Positions 26,479 through 34,175 of a stretch of DNA of 64,000 nt are shown in pieces. The position numbers were made by a program, and so were the translations under genes. How positions within the stretch are numbered: the first letter of the stretch is position 1; each line of letters starts with the position of its first letter. This DNA is from HGM04593 sp045631205 (GTDB lineage: Bacteria; Bacteroidota; Bacteroidia; Bacteroidales; Bacteroidaceae), in contig JAZQUI010000021.1 in the NCBI GenBank assembly GCA_045631205.1, positions 28,398 to 92,397 on the forward strand. The letters run 5' to 3'. Under the pieces are notes generated by a model that worked only from the letters and a program-made list of their open reading frames with translations, made no database searches and had not been told where the DNA came from.

Positions 26479-27483
26479 ATGAAAATTGCTATCGTAGGCG
26501 TAAGCGGCGCAGTGGGACAGGAGTTCCTTCGCGTACTTGACGAGAGAAATTTCCCCTTCGACGAGCTCGAGCTCTTCGGCTCGGCACGTAGCGCAGGAAC
26601 AGTATATAACTTCAAAGGTGTGGATTACACCGTTAAAGAATTGAAGCACAACGACGATTTCAAGGGCATAGACTACGCTTTTGTATCGGCAGGCGGCAGC
26701 GTTTCAAAGGAGTTTGCCGAGACCATCACCAAGCACGGCTGTGTGATGATTGACAACTCAAGCGCATTCCGTATGGACGAGGATGTACCCCTCGTAGTGC
26801 CCGAGGTTAACCCCACCGACGCATACAACCGCCCCCGTGGCATCATCGCAAACCCCAACTGTACCACTATACAGATGGTTGTAGCACTTAAAGCCATTGA
26901 GAACCTCTCACACATCAAACGTGTACACTCATCGACCTACCAGGCAGCAAGTGGTGCCGGTGCAGCAGCTATGGCCGAGCTCTATGAGCAGTATCGCCAG
27001 GTACTTGCAGGCGAAGAGCCCACAGTTGAGAAATTTGCTTACCAGCTTGCCTTCAACGTAATTCCCCAAATCGATGTGTTTACCGACAACGGTTACACCA
27101 AAGAGGAGATGAAGATGTACAACGAGACACGCAAGATTATGCACAGCGACATTCAGGTGAGCGCACAGTGCGTACGCGTACCCGCTCTCCGTTCACACTC
27201 ACAGACATTGTGGATTGAGACCGAGGAGCCCCTCACAGTTGAGCAGGTACAGAAAGCCGTAGCCGAGGGCGAAGGCCTCATCCTTATGGACAACCCCGAG
27301 AAGAAGGAGTACCCCATGCCCCTCTTCCTCGCAGGCAGCGACCCCGTTTACGCAGGTCGCATTCGCAAGGACCTCACAAACCCCAACGGCATCATCATGT
27401 GGATTGTTGGCGACCAGATTAAGAAAGGTGCAGCCCTCAACGCAGTACAGATTGCCGAGTACTTGATTAAGAATCCTAAATAA
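26479..27483 (+). CDS. asd: aspartate-semialdehyde dehydrogenase
   Basis: Asd reduces aspartyl phosphate to aspartate semialdehyde with NADPH, feeding lysine, diaminopimelate, threonine and methionine synthesis. The 334-residue protein has the NADP-binding start VGVSGAVGQEFLRVL, the active-site Cys in NPNCTTIQM near residue 130, and the substrate-binding SAQCVRVP. Codon usage is moderately optimised. It stands alone between its own promoter and a strong shared terminator. Confidence 0.97.
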   Translation: MKIAIVGVSGAVGQEFLRVLDERNFPFDELELFGSARSAGTVYNFKGVDYTVKELKHNDDFKGIDYAFVSAGGSVSKEFAETITKHGCVMIDNSSAFRMDEDVPLVVPEVNPTDAYNRPRGIIANPNCTTIQMVVALKAIENLSHIKRVHSSTYQAASGAGAAAMAELYEQYRQVLAGEEPTVEKFAYQLAFNVIPQIDVFTDNGYTKEEMKMYNETRKIMHSDIQVSAQCVRVPALRSHSQTLWIETEEPLTVEQVQKAVAEGEGLILMDNPEKKEYPMPLFLAGSDPVYAGRIRKDLTNPNGIIMWIVGDQIKKGAALNAVQIAEYLIKNPK

Positions 27484-27502
27484 CAAATAGGTTTATACAC
27501 AC

Positions 27503-27536
27503 AAAAAAGCCAGAAGCTGTTGCTTCTGGCTTTTTT
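27503..27536. terminator. bidirectional terminator between asd and rsgA
   Basis: GCCAGAAGC pairs with GCTTCTGGC around a TGTT loop, with six A residues before and six T residues after. It can stop both converging transcripts. Confidence 0.92.
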
Positions 27537-27554
27537 GTGTCATTATGTAAGATT

Positions 27555-28487
27555 TTATTCTGCTGTGCGATATTTACCCTCGTCTTCATCGTCGAGCATG
27601 CTCAAATAAGACTGATAGCGCGACGGGGCAATTCTACCCTCTTCGAGAGCGGCAAGAACCGCACATCCCGGCTCGTGAGTGTGAGTACAGTTACCATATT
27701 TGCAATCCTTTGAAAGTTCAAAAAACTCCACAAAATAGTGAGGTATCTCCTCTTTCTCCATTGCATAGGAACCAAAACCCTTCACACCGGGAGTATCTAC
27801 GATGTAGCTGCCGGGCATAAACTCGAACATTTCGGTATAAGTTGTAGTATGCATACCCGTGTCGTGGATTTTGGAAATCTCGCCAACCTTTGCTGCAAGT
27901 TGCGGAGCAACAGCGTTCACAAGACTCGATTTTCCCACACCCGAATTACCGGCGAGCAGCGACACCTTGCCTCGCATAGTCTCCTTCAAAGCATCTACGC
28001 CTTCGCCCTTTTCGGCACTTGCAACAAGGCATTTATACCCAATGCTGCCATAAAGGGCACACAGATATTCAAGCTCTTCCTTCTCCTCGTCGGTGTATAG
28101 GTCGGCTTTATTGAAAACCAGCACCACAGGAACGCGGTAGGCCTCGGCCGAAGCCAGGAAACGATCGATGAAGGTGGTGGATGTTACAGGGTGGCTCACT
28201 GTAACGACAAGGAAGCAGAGGTCGAGGTTGGCGGCAAGTATATGCGACTGCTTCGAAAGGTTCGATGCCTTACGCACTATATAGTTCTTGCGCTCCGCAA
28301 TCTCCACAATATATGCAGTACCATCGGCACGCACATCGAATGTCACCACATCGCCCACCGCAACGGGGTTGGTACTCTTTATCCCTTTCAGACGGAAATT
28401 ACCCTTAACCCTGCAATCGACGATAGCGCCATCGGCTGTGCGAACAGCATATACACTACCCGAACTTTTTACTACAACACCCTGCAC
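27555..28487 (-). CDS. rsgA: ribosome biogenesis GTPase RsgA
   Basis: RsgA is a circularly permuted GTPase that helps mature the 30S subunit. The 310-residue protein has an N-terminal OB-fold, G4 motif VFNKADLY, then G1 GNSGVGKSSLVNAV near residue 172, G3 DTPGVK, and a C-terminal zinc finger CKYGNCTHTHEPGC. This permuted order (G4-G1-G3) is diagnostic. It is 9 bases downstream of frr, which fits a ribosome-related pair. Confidence 0.96.
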   Translation of the reverse strand: MQGVVVKSSGSVYAVRTADGAIVDCRVKGNFRLKGIKSTNPVAVGDVVTFDVRADGTAYIVEIAERKNYIVRKASNLSKQSHILAANLDLCFLVVTVSHPVTSTTFIDRFLASAEAYRVPVVLVFNKADLYTDEEKEELEYLCALYGSIGYKCLVASAEKGEGVDALKETMRGKVSLLAGNSGVGKSSLVNAVAPQLAAKVGEISKIHDTGMHTTTYTEMFEFMPGSYIVDTPGVKGFGSYAMEKEEIPHYFVEFFELSKDCKYGNCTHTHEPGCAVLAALEEGRIAPSRYQSYLSMLDDEDEGKYRTAE

Positions 28488-28496
28488 TGTACTCTT

Positions 28497-29057
28497 TTAT
28501 ACGGTAAGTATCTCCTTCTCCTTGGTAGCGAATATATCCTCGGCTCTCTTGATGAACTTGTCGTGGATTTTCTGCAATTTCTCCTCGCCGTCTTTTGCAA
28601 CATCCTCGGGGGTGCCGTCTTTTACCGACTTCTTCATTGTATCGATACCGTCGCGACGTGCGTTACGGATGCTTATCTTTGCAGTTTCAAGCTCGTGAGC
28701 ACACTGTTTCACAAGTTCCTTACGACGCTCTCCGGTCAAGGGAGGAATAGCAATTATAATAACCTCGCCGTTGTTTGCAGGCATAATACCCACAGGCGAA
28801 TCGATGATGGCTTTCTCAATGGGAGCAATCATATTCTTGTCCCAAGGCTTGATGGCGATGGTACGAAGGTCGGGAGTGGTTATTGTAGCCACATTGTTAA
28901 GCGGCATCTCCGAACCATACGAACTGACGCGTACACAGTCGAGAATGTGTACATTGGCCTTACCGGCGCGTATGTGTGAATACTCCTCTTCGAGGTGCAT
29001 AATGGTCATCTCCATCATCTCCTCAATCTCACTCAAACAAGATTTTACATCTAACAT
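28497..29057 (-). CDS. frr: ribosome recycling factor
   Basis: RRF splits post-termination ribosomes with EF-G. I chose the start at 29057 (MLDVKSCLSEIEEMMEM), giving 186 residues, the normal length; the reading frame runs 19 codons further upstream but this would begin nearly on the promoter box at 29125-29132. The three-helix bundle motif HIRAGKANVHILDCVRVSSYGSEMPLNNVA and KPWDKNMIAPIEKAI are conserved family features. Confidence 0.97.
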   Translation of the reverse strand: MLDVKSCLSEIEEMMEMTIMHLEEEYSHIRAGKANVHILDCVRVSSYGSEMPLNNVATITTPDLRTIAIKPWDKNMIAPIEKAIIDSPVGIMPANNGEVIIIAIPPLTGERRKELVKQCAHELETAKISIRNARRDGIDTMKKSVKDGTPEDVAKDGEEKLQKIHDKFIKRAEDIFATKEKEILTV

Positions 29058-29124
29058 AATATCTATTTTAATTGTTATTGACTCGTATTTCTCTTTTACA
29101 CGGCACTCTGCCACAACCTTTTGA

Positions 29125-29132
29125 CAAAAATA
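29125..29132 (-). promoter_or_regulatory. promoter -7 box for frr-rsgA
   Basis: The minus strand reads TATTTTTG, an exact TAnnTTTG match, 68 bases before the frr start. Confidence 0.55.
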
Positions 29133-29217
29133 AGGGATTATGCACGAAGATACTATTATTTTATGAAATATTACTTATTGAAAATAATATTTTTGACACA
29201 CCCTGCAAAAAAGATTA

Positions 29218-29225
29218 TATATTTG
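29218..29225 (+). promoter_or_regulatory. promoter -7 box for the DUF2007 gene
   Basis: TATATTTG is an exact match with TTTG 22 bases upstream (29192-29195). It implies a leader of about 95 bases. Confidence 0.55.
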
Positions 29226-29236
29226 CAGGAGAAGCA

Positions 29237-29305
29237 ATGCCTTTGATGCTTTTTAATATAGATTGTGACAAACACCACAAACAACGCCACGCGGCGTATG
29301 TTTAA
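29237..29305 (+). CDS. possible 22-residue leader ORF
   Basis: An ATG-TAA frame of 22 codons (MPLMLFNIDCDKHHKQRHAAYV) lies in the DUF2007 leader, with AGGAG 5 bases before the ATG. It ends 20 bases before the DUF2007 ATG. The tail is His/Arg/Gln-rich. The predicted transcription start may lie inside or just upstream of the AGGAG, which weakens the case. A leader peptide is possible; chance is also possible. Confidence 0.3.
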   Translation: MPLMLFNIDCDKHHKQRHAAYV

Positions 29306-29325
29306 TAAAAAAAAAGGAGGTAATT

Positions 29326-29577
29326 ATGGCAGGCAAGAGACAACAGCACCAACTGGTGAAGATTTTTGGAGGTAATTTGTGGCAGGCGCAACTTGTACAG
29401 GGATTACTCGAGGAGAACAACATAAAATGCATACTGCGCAACGAAACAATGTCGGCTGTAACATCACCCTACGCAACCCTGGGCGGAGAGGTGTGGGTAC
29501 TTGTCGACGAATGCGACAAAAGCGCAGCACTGAGCATACTTGAAAAGGAGTGTGTATCATCGGCACCATACAATTAA
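29326..29577 (+). CDS. DUF2007-type small protein
   Basis: The 83-residue protein has the DUF2007 pattern: an initial basic stretch, LVKIFGGNLWQAQLVQGLLEENNI (substrate-like helix), then ILRNE and GGEVWVLVDECDKSAALSIL. DUF2007 proteins are PII-like small ferredoxin-fold proteins described as putative signal transducers. No partner is adjacent. It has an unusually strong Shine-Dalgarno AGGAGG at 29315-29320, 5 bases from the ATG, rare in this phylum and in this window. Confidence 0.85.
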   Translation: MAGKRQQHQLVKIFGGNLWQAQLVQGLLEENNIKCILRNETMSAVTSPYATLGGEVWVLVDECDKSAALSILEKECVSSAPYN

Positions 29578-29602
29578 ACGAATATATGCCATACACATAA
29601 AT

Positions 29603-29636
29603 AAAAAATGCAACCCCGAAAGAGGTTGCATTTTTT
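29603..29636. terminator. bidirectional terminator between the DUF2007 gene and rplS
   Basis: TGCAACC pairs with GGTTGCA (29609-29615 with 29624-29630) around CCGAAAGA, flanked by A6 and T6 tracts. It suits both convergent genes. Confidence 0.9.
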
Positions 29637-29660
29637 ATTTTCAAAGCTTGTTGATTTTGC

Positions 29661-30011
29661 TTACGCTTTAATCTCCTTGATACGAGCTTTCTTACCTGTA
29701 AGAGCACGCAAGTAGTAAAGTTTAGCACGACGAACACGACCGAACTTGTTAACAGTGATGCTGTCAATAGAAGGTGAGTTTAAGGGGAAGATACGCTCTA
29801 CGCCTACAGTACCTGACATCTTACGAACTGTGAAACGTTTCTCTGCACCGTGACCACAGATTTTGATAACTACACCACGATACAACTGGATACGCTCTTT
29901 TGTACCCTCAATGATTTTGTAAGCTACTGTAATTGTGTCACCGGGGTGAAAGTTAAGCTCACGCTTTACGTCAGTAGCAAATGCTTCTTTAGCAATTTGA
30001 ATTAAATCCAT
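29661..30011 (-). CDS. rplS: 50S ribosomal protein L19
   Basis: L19 sits at the 30S-50S interface. I start it at 30011 (MDLIQIAKEAFATDV), which gives 116 residues, the family norm, and not at the upstream in-frame ATG at 30059. Conserved parts are FHPGDTITVAYKI, RIQLYRGVVIKI, FTVRKMSGTVGVERIFPLNSPSI and GRVRRAKLYYLR. The gene is monocistronic here, with a textbook promoter and terminator. Confidence 0.97.
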   Translation of the reverse strand: MDLIQIAKEAFATDVKRELNFHPGDTITVAYKIIEGTKERIQLYRGVVIKICGHGAEKRFTVRKMSGTVGVERIFPLNSPSIDSITVNKFGRVRRAKLYYLRALTGKKARIKEIKA

Positions 30012-30098
30012 TACTTTGATTTTTTTAAATTGTTCAATCATTCCAACGCAACATACCAAGTTACTCTTCCTTGGCAGCGATTACGCCGAAAGCGACCG

Positions 30099-30130
30099 CA
30101 AAGATAAGCCTTTTTATCCATTTGACCAAA
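30099..30130 (-). promoter_or_regulatory. promoter for rplS (-7 and -33)
   Basis: On the minus strand TATCTTTG (30099-30106) is preceded 20 bases upstream by TTTG (30127-30130), an ideal Bacteroidetes promoter. The leader is about 80 bases. Confidence 0.75.
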
Positions 30131-30154
30131 TTATCCTCTTTTTTTTGCACATAA

Positions 30155-30185
30155 TTGTTTTTTAGAAAGCAATATACTACTTTTG
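30155..30185 (+). promoter_or_regulatory. promoter for the split 5'-nucleotidase pair
   Basis: TTG at 30155-30157 and TACTTTTG at 30178-30185 are separated by 20 bases. The TTG-start alternative of the downstream gene (30183) falls in the -7 box, so the real start must be later. Confidence 0.6.
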
Positions 30186-30209
30186 AAGAAAATTAAAAAT
30201 ATTGAAAAA

Positions 30210-30992
30210 ATGAGACACATAATACCCATTTCGTTACTCTTTGCAGCACTATTGCTGCACGGTTGCGGCAACTCAGGGAAAGCCCCCGCTGGCGACAGAA
30301 AAATCGCAAGCATAAGCGGCTACAACATAAAAGTAACCGCACGCGAGTACAACGGCAAGGCGCAGAAGATTAAAGAGACCATTGAGAGATATGGCGCCGA
30401 GGTTGAGGAGATAAAAAAGCCCATTATCGGCACCACAGCCGTGGAACTCGCAAAAACCGGCAATCCCGACTGCACCCTTATGAATTTCGCCGCCGACGCG
30501 CTTTTTGCAATGGCACAGAAACACAGCGACACAAAAATAGACCTCGCACTCACCAACAAGGGAGGCTTGCGTAGCAATATAGCCAAGGGTAACATCACTT
30601 ACGGCGATTTATACAATGTATTCCCGTTCGAAAACTGCCTTGCACTGCTCACACTCAATGGTGAGCAACTTACAGACCTTTTTAAGGATATCGCAAAAGC
30701 GGGCGGAGAAGCCATCAGTGGTGCAACCCTCACAATAACCCCCGACGGAGAACTGCTCAAAGCAACCGTTGGAGGGAAAAAGATAATCCCCGAAAAAGAA
30801 TATCGCATTGCAACATCCGATTACCTCTCACAAGGCAACGACAAACTGTACACATTGAGCAAGGGCAGCAACGTGGTTATAAAAAGCGACATTCCAATAC
30901 GCGACCTTGTAATTGAATATGTAGCATCGCTACACAAAGAGGGAAAAGCAGTGAACGCCACCCCCGACGGCCGTATAACCATAAAAAACTGA
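30210..30992 (+). CDS. 5'-nucleotidase C-terminal domain protein, lipoprotein
   Basis: This protein carries only the substrate-binding C-terminal domain of UshA-type 5'-nucleotidases: the family segment AVELAKTGNPDCTLMNFAADAL, LALTNKGGLRSNIAKGNITYGDLYNVFPFENCL, and IATSDYLSQGNDK. A lipobox (HGCGN, Cys near residue 17) follows the ATG at 30210; I prefer this to the TTG at 30183, which lies in the promoter. The metallophosphatase half is the next gene, 7 bases downstream. Together they should make a periplasmic 5'-nucleotidase that removes phosphate from nucleotides. Confidence 0.9.
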   Translation: MRHIIPISLLFAALLLHGCGNSGKAPAGDRKIASISGYNIKVTAREYNGKAQKIKETIERYGAEVEEIKKPIIGTTAVELAKTGNPDCTLMNFAADALFAMAQKHSDTKIDLALTNKGGLRSNIAKGNITYGDLYNVFPFENCLALLTLNGEQLTDLFKDIAKAGGEAISGATLTITPDGELLKATVGGKKIIPEKEYRIATSDYLSQGNDKLYTLSKGSNVVIKSDIPIRDLVIEYVASLHKEGKAVNATPDGRITIKN

Positions 30993-30999
30993 CACCGTT

Positions 31000-31812
31000 A
31001 TGAAAAAAGCACTTTTCTTCATCATACTCCTCGCCGCTACCGGATTGCAGGCACAGGATAAAATTGTAATTCTGCACACCAACGACACCCACAGCTGCAT
31101 TGAGCCCGAAAAGAACGGCAATGCAGGTGTGCTCAACAGAGCATTGCTCATCGAAGAGATAAGAGAAAAAGAGGGGGCAGAAAACGTTCTTCTTTTCGAC
31201 TGCGGAGACTACTCGCAAGGCTCGCTATACTACAACCTGTTCAAAGGCGAAGCCGAAATTGAACTAATGAACGCAATGGGATACAACGCCGTGGGAGTGG
31301 GCAACCACGAATTCGATTTTGGTGTGGAAAACCTTGCGCGTATCGCAAAAAAAGCCAATTTCCCAATTCTTTGCTCCAACTATGATTTCACCGGGACCGC
31401 CTGCGAAGGAGTGATAATACCATCGGCAACAATTGAGGTTAAAGGAGTAAAGATTGGACTTTTCGCCCTATCCCCCAACCCTGCCGGGCTCATCGCCAAG
31501 GACTACTACGCCGGCATAAAGTATCTATCACCCATAGAGACCGCCAACAAATACGCACATCTCTTGCGCCAAATGGGGTGCGATATTGTAATATGTTTGT
31601 CACACCTGGGTTACGAGATGCCCAACGACGATTGCGACGACAAGCGCCTCGCAGCAGCCACAAGCGGAATTGACATAATACTAGGCGGCCACTCGCACAC
31701 CTATTTCGAAACCCCAGCAAAGACAACAAACAAAGAAGGCAAGGAGGTTCTTCTGCAACAGATGAACAAAAACGGCCGCTATTTGGGAGTGATGGAAATC
31801 GCCCTTGAATAA
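31000..31812 (+). CDS. 5'-nucleotidase metallophosphatase domain protein
   Basis: This 270-residue protein is the catalytic half of a UshA-type nucleotidase. It has a signal peptide (cleaved after LQAQ) and the two-metal site motifs: TNDTHSCIEP (D-x-H), FDCGDYSQGS, GVGNHEFDFG, CLSHLGYE and GGHSHTYFE. It ends just after the phosphatase domain, so substrate binding must come from the protein encoded by the preceding gene. Having the C-terminal domain first is the reverse of the fused enzyme's order. Confidence 0.93.
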   Translation: MKKALFFIILLAATGLQAQDKIVILHTNDTHSCIEPEKNGNAGVLNRALLIEEIREKEGAENVLLFDCGDYSQGSLYYNLFKGEAEIELMNAMGYNAVGVGNHEFDFGVENLARIAKKANFPILCSNYDFTGTACEGVIIPSATIEVKGVKIGLFALSPNPAGLIAKDYYAGIKYLSPIETANKYAHLLRQMGCDIVICLSHLGYEMPNDDCDDKRLAAATSGIDIILGGHSHTYFETPAKTTNKEGKEVLLQQMNKNGRYLGVMEIALE

Positions 31813-31868
31813 CAGATAGAAAATATCTTAAAAAAACATAACACCTGCCGCGATTATGAATTATTTTA

Positions 31869-31876
31869 TAATTTCG
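31869..31876 (+). promoter_or_regulatory. promoter -7 box for the TlpA-like gene
   Basis: TAATTTCG (one mismatch from TAnnTTTG) lies 28 bases before the ATG. Confidence 0.4.
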
Positions 31877-31903
31877 CCGCAGAATTAAAAAAAAGAACAA
31901 TTT

Positions 31904-32977
31904 ATGAAAAAATTACCCATTTTGGCAATTGCAGTAGCACTTACCGCTTGCCAGGAAAACAGCTACACCGTAAACGGCACAGCCAACGAACAACAAGAGG
32001 GAAAAACCGCATACCTCATAGACATTAACACAAATGAAGCCGTTGACTCGTGCGTGATAACCAACCGCGCATTCACATTCAAAGGCAAATTGGAGAAACC
32101 CCAGATTTACCGTGCACAAATAGAGCGCCGCAACAACATAATCCTTACCGAGCCCGGCAGCAACATTTTTGTCGATTTTTCAGCTACAGGCCCCAACCAG
32201 ACGGCTGTTACCGACAACGATGGTGCCAACAACAAGAAAAACGAATTTATGGCATCGCTCAACAGTTTCATGGGTGAAAAGCAGGAGAAATACCAGCAAA
32301 TGCTTGCCGACAAGACTCCCCAGGAAGAGGTAATGAAATTCAGCCAGCAGGCACAAGCCGAAATGGATAGCATATACAGAAAATGCATCAGCGACAACAA
32401 GGACAACATCTTTGGTGCTTTTATGTTATCGAACCTCGCACGCAATATGTACGGAGATGTAGCATCACTCGACGAGGCTATAGCAACAGTGAAGTATGCG
32501 GCCGACATCAAACAGTTGCAAGAGGTGCGCAAAGCATTGAGTTACAGAGAAGCAACCAAAGAGGGCAATCCCTATGTCGATTTTAAAGGCAAGAGTATCG
32601 ACGGAACAGAGGCCTCTTTGTCCGACTATGTAGGCAAGGGCAAATATGTACTCGTTGACTTCTGGGCAAGCTGGTGCGGCCCCTGCCGTGGCGAAATACC
32701 CAATCTCAAGGCCGTAAGCAAGAAATTCGGTGGCGAGAACTTTGAGGTTCTTGGCGTGAACGTATGGGACAGCGAACAGAAGTTCCAGGAATCAATAAAG
32801 AGCGAAGGCATTGAGTATGCACAGATCTTTGTTCCCAACAATGTTAACGCAACAGAACTCTACGGCATCAACGGTATTCCCCAGATTATGCTCATTGGCC
32901 CCGACGGCACAATTCTCAAACGCGACCTTCGCGGCGATGGCATTATGGAAGCCGTAACAAATGCATTGAACAAATAA
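31904..32977 (+). CDS. TlpA/ResA-like thioredoxin lipoprotein (DUF4369 type)
   Basis: The 357-residue protein starts with a lipobox (LTACQE), then a beta-rich DUF4369-like domain (residues 25-130: NGTANEQQEGKTAYLIDINTNEAV), a helical linker, and a C-terminal thioredoxin domain with DFWASWCGPCRGEIP near residues 250-264, cis-Pro in GIPQIMLIGPDG. The CxxC motif predicts disulfide reduction or exchange at the envelope. This layout is common in Bacteroidetes. It stands alone with its own promoter and shared terminator. Confidence 0.93.
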   Translation: MKKLPILAIAVALTACQENSYTVNGTANEQQEGKTAYLIDINTNEAVDSCVITNRAFTFKGKLEKPQIYRAQIERRNNIILTEPGSNIFVDFSATGPNQTAVTDNDGANNKKNEFMASLNSFMGEKQEKYQQMLADKTPQEEVMKFSQQAQAEMDSIYRKCISDNKDNIFGAFMLSNLARNMYGDVASLDEAIATVKYAADIKQLQEVRKALSYREATKEGNPYVDFKGKSIDGTEASLSDYVGKGKYVLVDFWASWCGPCRGEIPNLKAVSKKFGGENFEVLGVNVWDSEQKFQESIKSEGIEYAQIFVPNNVNATELYGINGIPQIMLIGPDGTILKRDLRGDGIMEAVTNALNK

Positions 32978-32994
32978 AAAAAACGATAACCAAC

Positions 32995-33034
32995 AAAAAA
33001 GTGGAGCTTTGTTCGGACAAAGCTCCACTTTTTT
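32995..33034. terminator. bidirectional terminator between the TlpA-like gene and upp
   Basis: A 12-bp stem GTGGAGCTTTGT/ACAAAGCTCCAC (33001-33012 with 33017-33028) around TCGG is flanked by A6 and T6. Confidence 0.94.
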
Positions 33035-33052
33035 GTGTTTATATACCAAGAC

Positions 33053-33703
33053 TCAATCTTTTTCTCCAAAACAAAGGTCACCGGCATCACCAAGACCTGG
33101 GACTATGTAGTAGTGGTTGTTAAGTATCGGATCTATGGCTGCGCAATAAAGAATTGTATCTTCGGGGAAAGTCTTTTCCACAAAATCCACAGCCTCCTGG
33201 CTTGCTATCACCGCCGCAATAACAAGCTTTGCGGGAGTTCCTTTTGAGAGAAGGGCGCGGTAGCACAAGTCGGTGCTGCAACCGGTCGCAAGCATCGTAT
33301 CCACAAGCAACACGTATTTGCCGTCGATACGGGGCGAAGCAAGATACTCAACCTTTACTTCAAAGTGAGTATCGTCGGTATATTCGCGATAAGCCGACAC
33401 GAATGCATTCTCGGCGCTGTCAAAATAGTTGTGGAAACCGGTGTGCAAAGGGAGTCCCGCACGCAATATAGTAGCAAGCACCACCTTGTCTGTGGGCACA
33501 TTATGAACAGCCTCACCAAGTTGTGTTTTTACCTTCAACTCATTATAGGGCAGCTCCTTGCTTATTTCATAAGCCATAATCTCGCCAATGCGCTCGATGT
33601 TGCGACGAAAACGCATCTGGTCCTTCTGAATCTCCTTGTCACGAATCTCCGTCAAAAAACGGTTCAAAATTGTGTTCTGTTTCGAAAGGTCAACAATCTT
33701 CAT
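33053..33703 (-). CDS. upp: uracil phosphoribosyltransferase
   Basis: Upp makes UMP from uracil and PRPP (pyrimidine salvage). The start at 33703 (MKIVDLSKQNTILNRF) gives 216 residues. Signature segments are ILRAGLPLHTGF, VLLVDTMLATGCSTDLC (PRPP loop), and AAIDPILNNHYYIVPGLGDAGDLCFG (uracil binding). It may work with the neighbouring nucleotidase genes in nucleotide scavenging. Its promoter is at 33752-33759. Confidence 0.96.
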   Translation of the reverse strand: MKIVDLSKQNTILNRFLTEIRDKEIQKDQMRFRRNIERIGEIMAYEISKELPYNELKVKTQLGEAVHNVPTDKVVLATILRAGLPLHTGFHNYFDSAENAFVSAYREYTDDTHFEVKVEYLASPRIDGKYVLLVDTMLATGCSTDLCYRALLSKGTPAKLVIAAVIASQEAVDFVEKTFPEDTILYCAAIDPILNNHYYIVPGLGDAGDLCFGEKD

Positions 33704-33751
33704 ATAAAATATATTTTTGCGACACACCGGCCGCCACATTAAATTCCACTG

Positions 33752-33759
33752 CGAATATA
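33752..33759 (-). promoter_or_regulatory. promoter -7 box for upp
   Basis: The minus strand reads TATATTCG (one mismatch from TAnnTTTG), 48 bases before the chosen upp start. Confidence 0.4.
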
Positions 33760-34008
33760 CTCTTTTTTATTCAAAAATCGACAACCTGCAGACTTATTTA
33801 TAAAAGATGTGAAAAAGATATAAAAACGCCGCCAAAACAAGAACAAAGCAAAATGTCAAAAATCAAACCATTTCACAAGACAAAAGAGAGGACAGCACAG
33901 AGATTACAGCGCCTAAAAAGAATGAAAAAGAGCAAACAGATAACAAGATGACAATCCAATAAAGCAAAAAAGGCACTTAAAACCAGGGTTACAGCCCCAT
34001 TTTCCCGT

Positions 34009-34032
34009 AATTAAAGATATTTTTCTTTAATT
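34009..34032 (+). promoter_or_regulatory. inverted repeat upstream of the pckA promoter
   Basis: AATTAAAGA (34009-34017) and TCTTTAATT (34024-34032) are perfect inverted repeats, 2 bases before the -33 TTTG. The position suits an operator for carbon control of pckA, but the A/T content makes chance possible. Confidence 0.35.
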
Positions 34033-34034
34033 AT

Positions 34035-34065
34035 TTTGGGAGTTTAATAAAAAGGTATATCTTTG
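34035..34065 (+). promoter_or_regulatory. promoter for pckA (-33 and -7)
   Basis: TTTG (34035-34038) and TATCTTTG (34058-34065) lie 19 bases apart, the canonical Bacteroidetes spacing. The transcript would have about a 100-base leader. Confidence 0.8.
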
Positions 34066-34175
34066 CACTAGGAGAATTTCGGCAAGTTTGCGCAAAATGT
34101 TAAAATTTTCACAAATTCCGAGTATTCCCAAGTTAAAAACAAAGGCAATTATTAACAACTTAATTTTTTAAAATT

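Larger units (their letters stand above)
33704..34175. other. divergent intergenic region between upp and pckA
   Basis: These 472 bases carry the upp promoter (minus) and the pckA promoter (plus, 34035-34065). An A/T-rich inverted repeat AATTAAAGA/TCTTTAATT lies just upstream of the pckA -33 site (34009-34032). A 33-codon basic frame at 33853-33951 is rejected as a gene. The rest shows nothing I recognise. Confidence 0.6.

Noticed and set aside
33853..33951. A 32-residue Lys/Arg-rich frame (MSKIKPFHKTKERTAQRL...) between upp and pckA
   Set aside because: It has no good ribosome binding site, no recognisable relative, and its composition matches the A-rich leader DNA. A small protein cannot be excluded, but nothing supports it.
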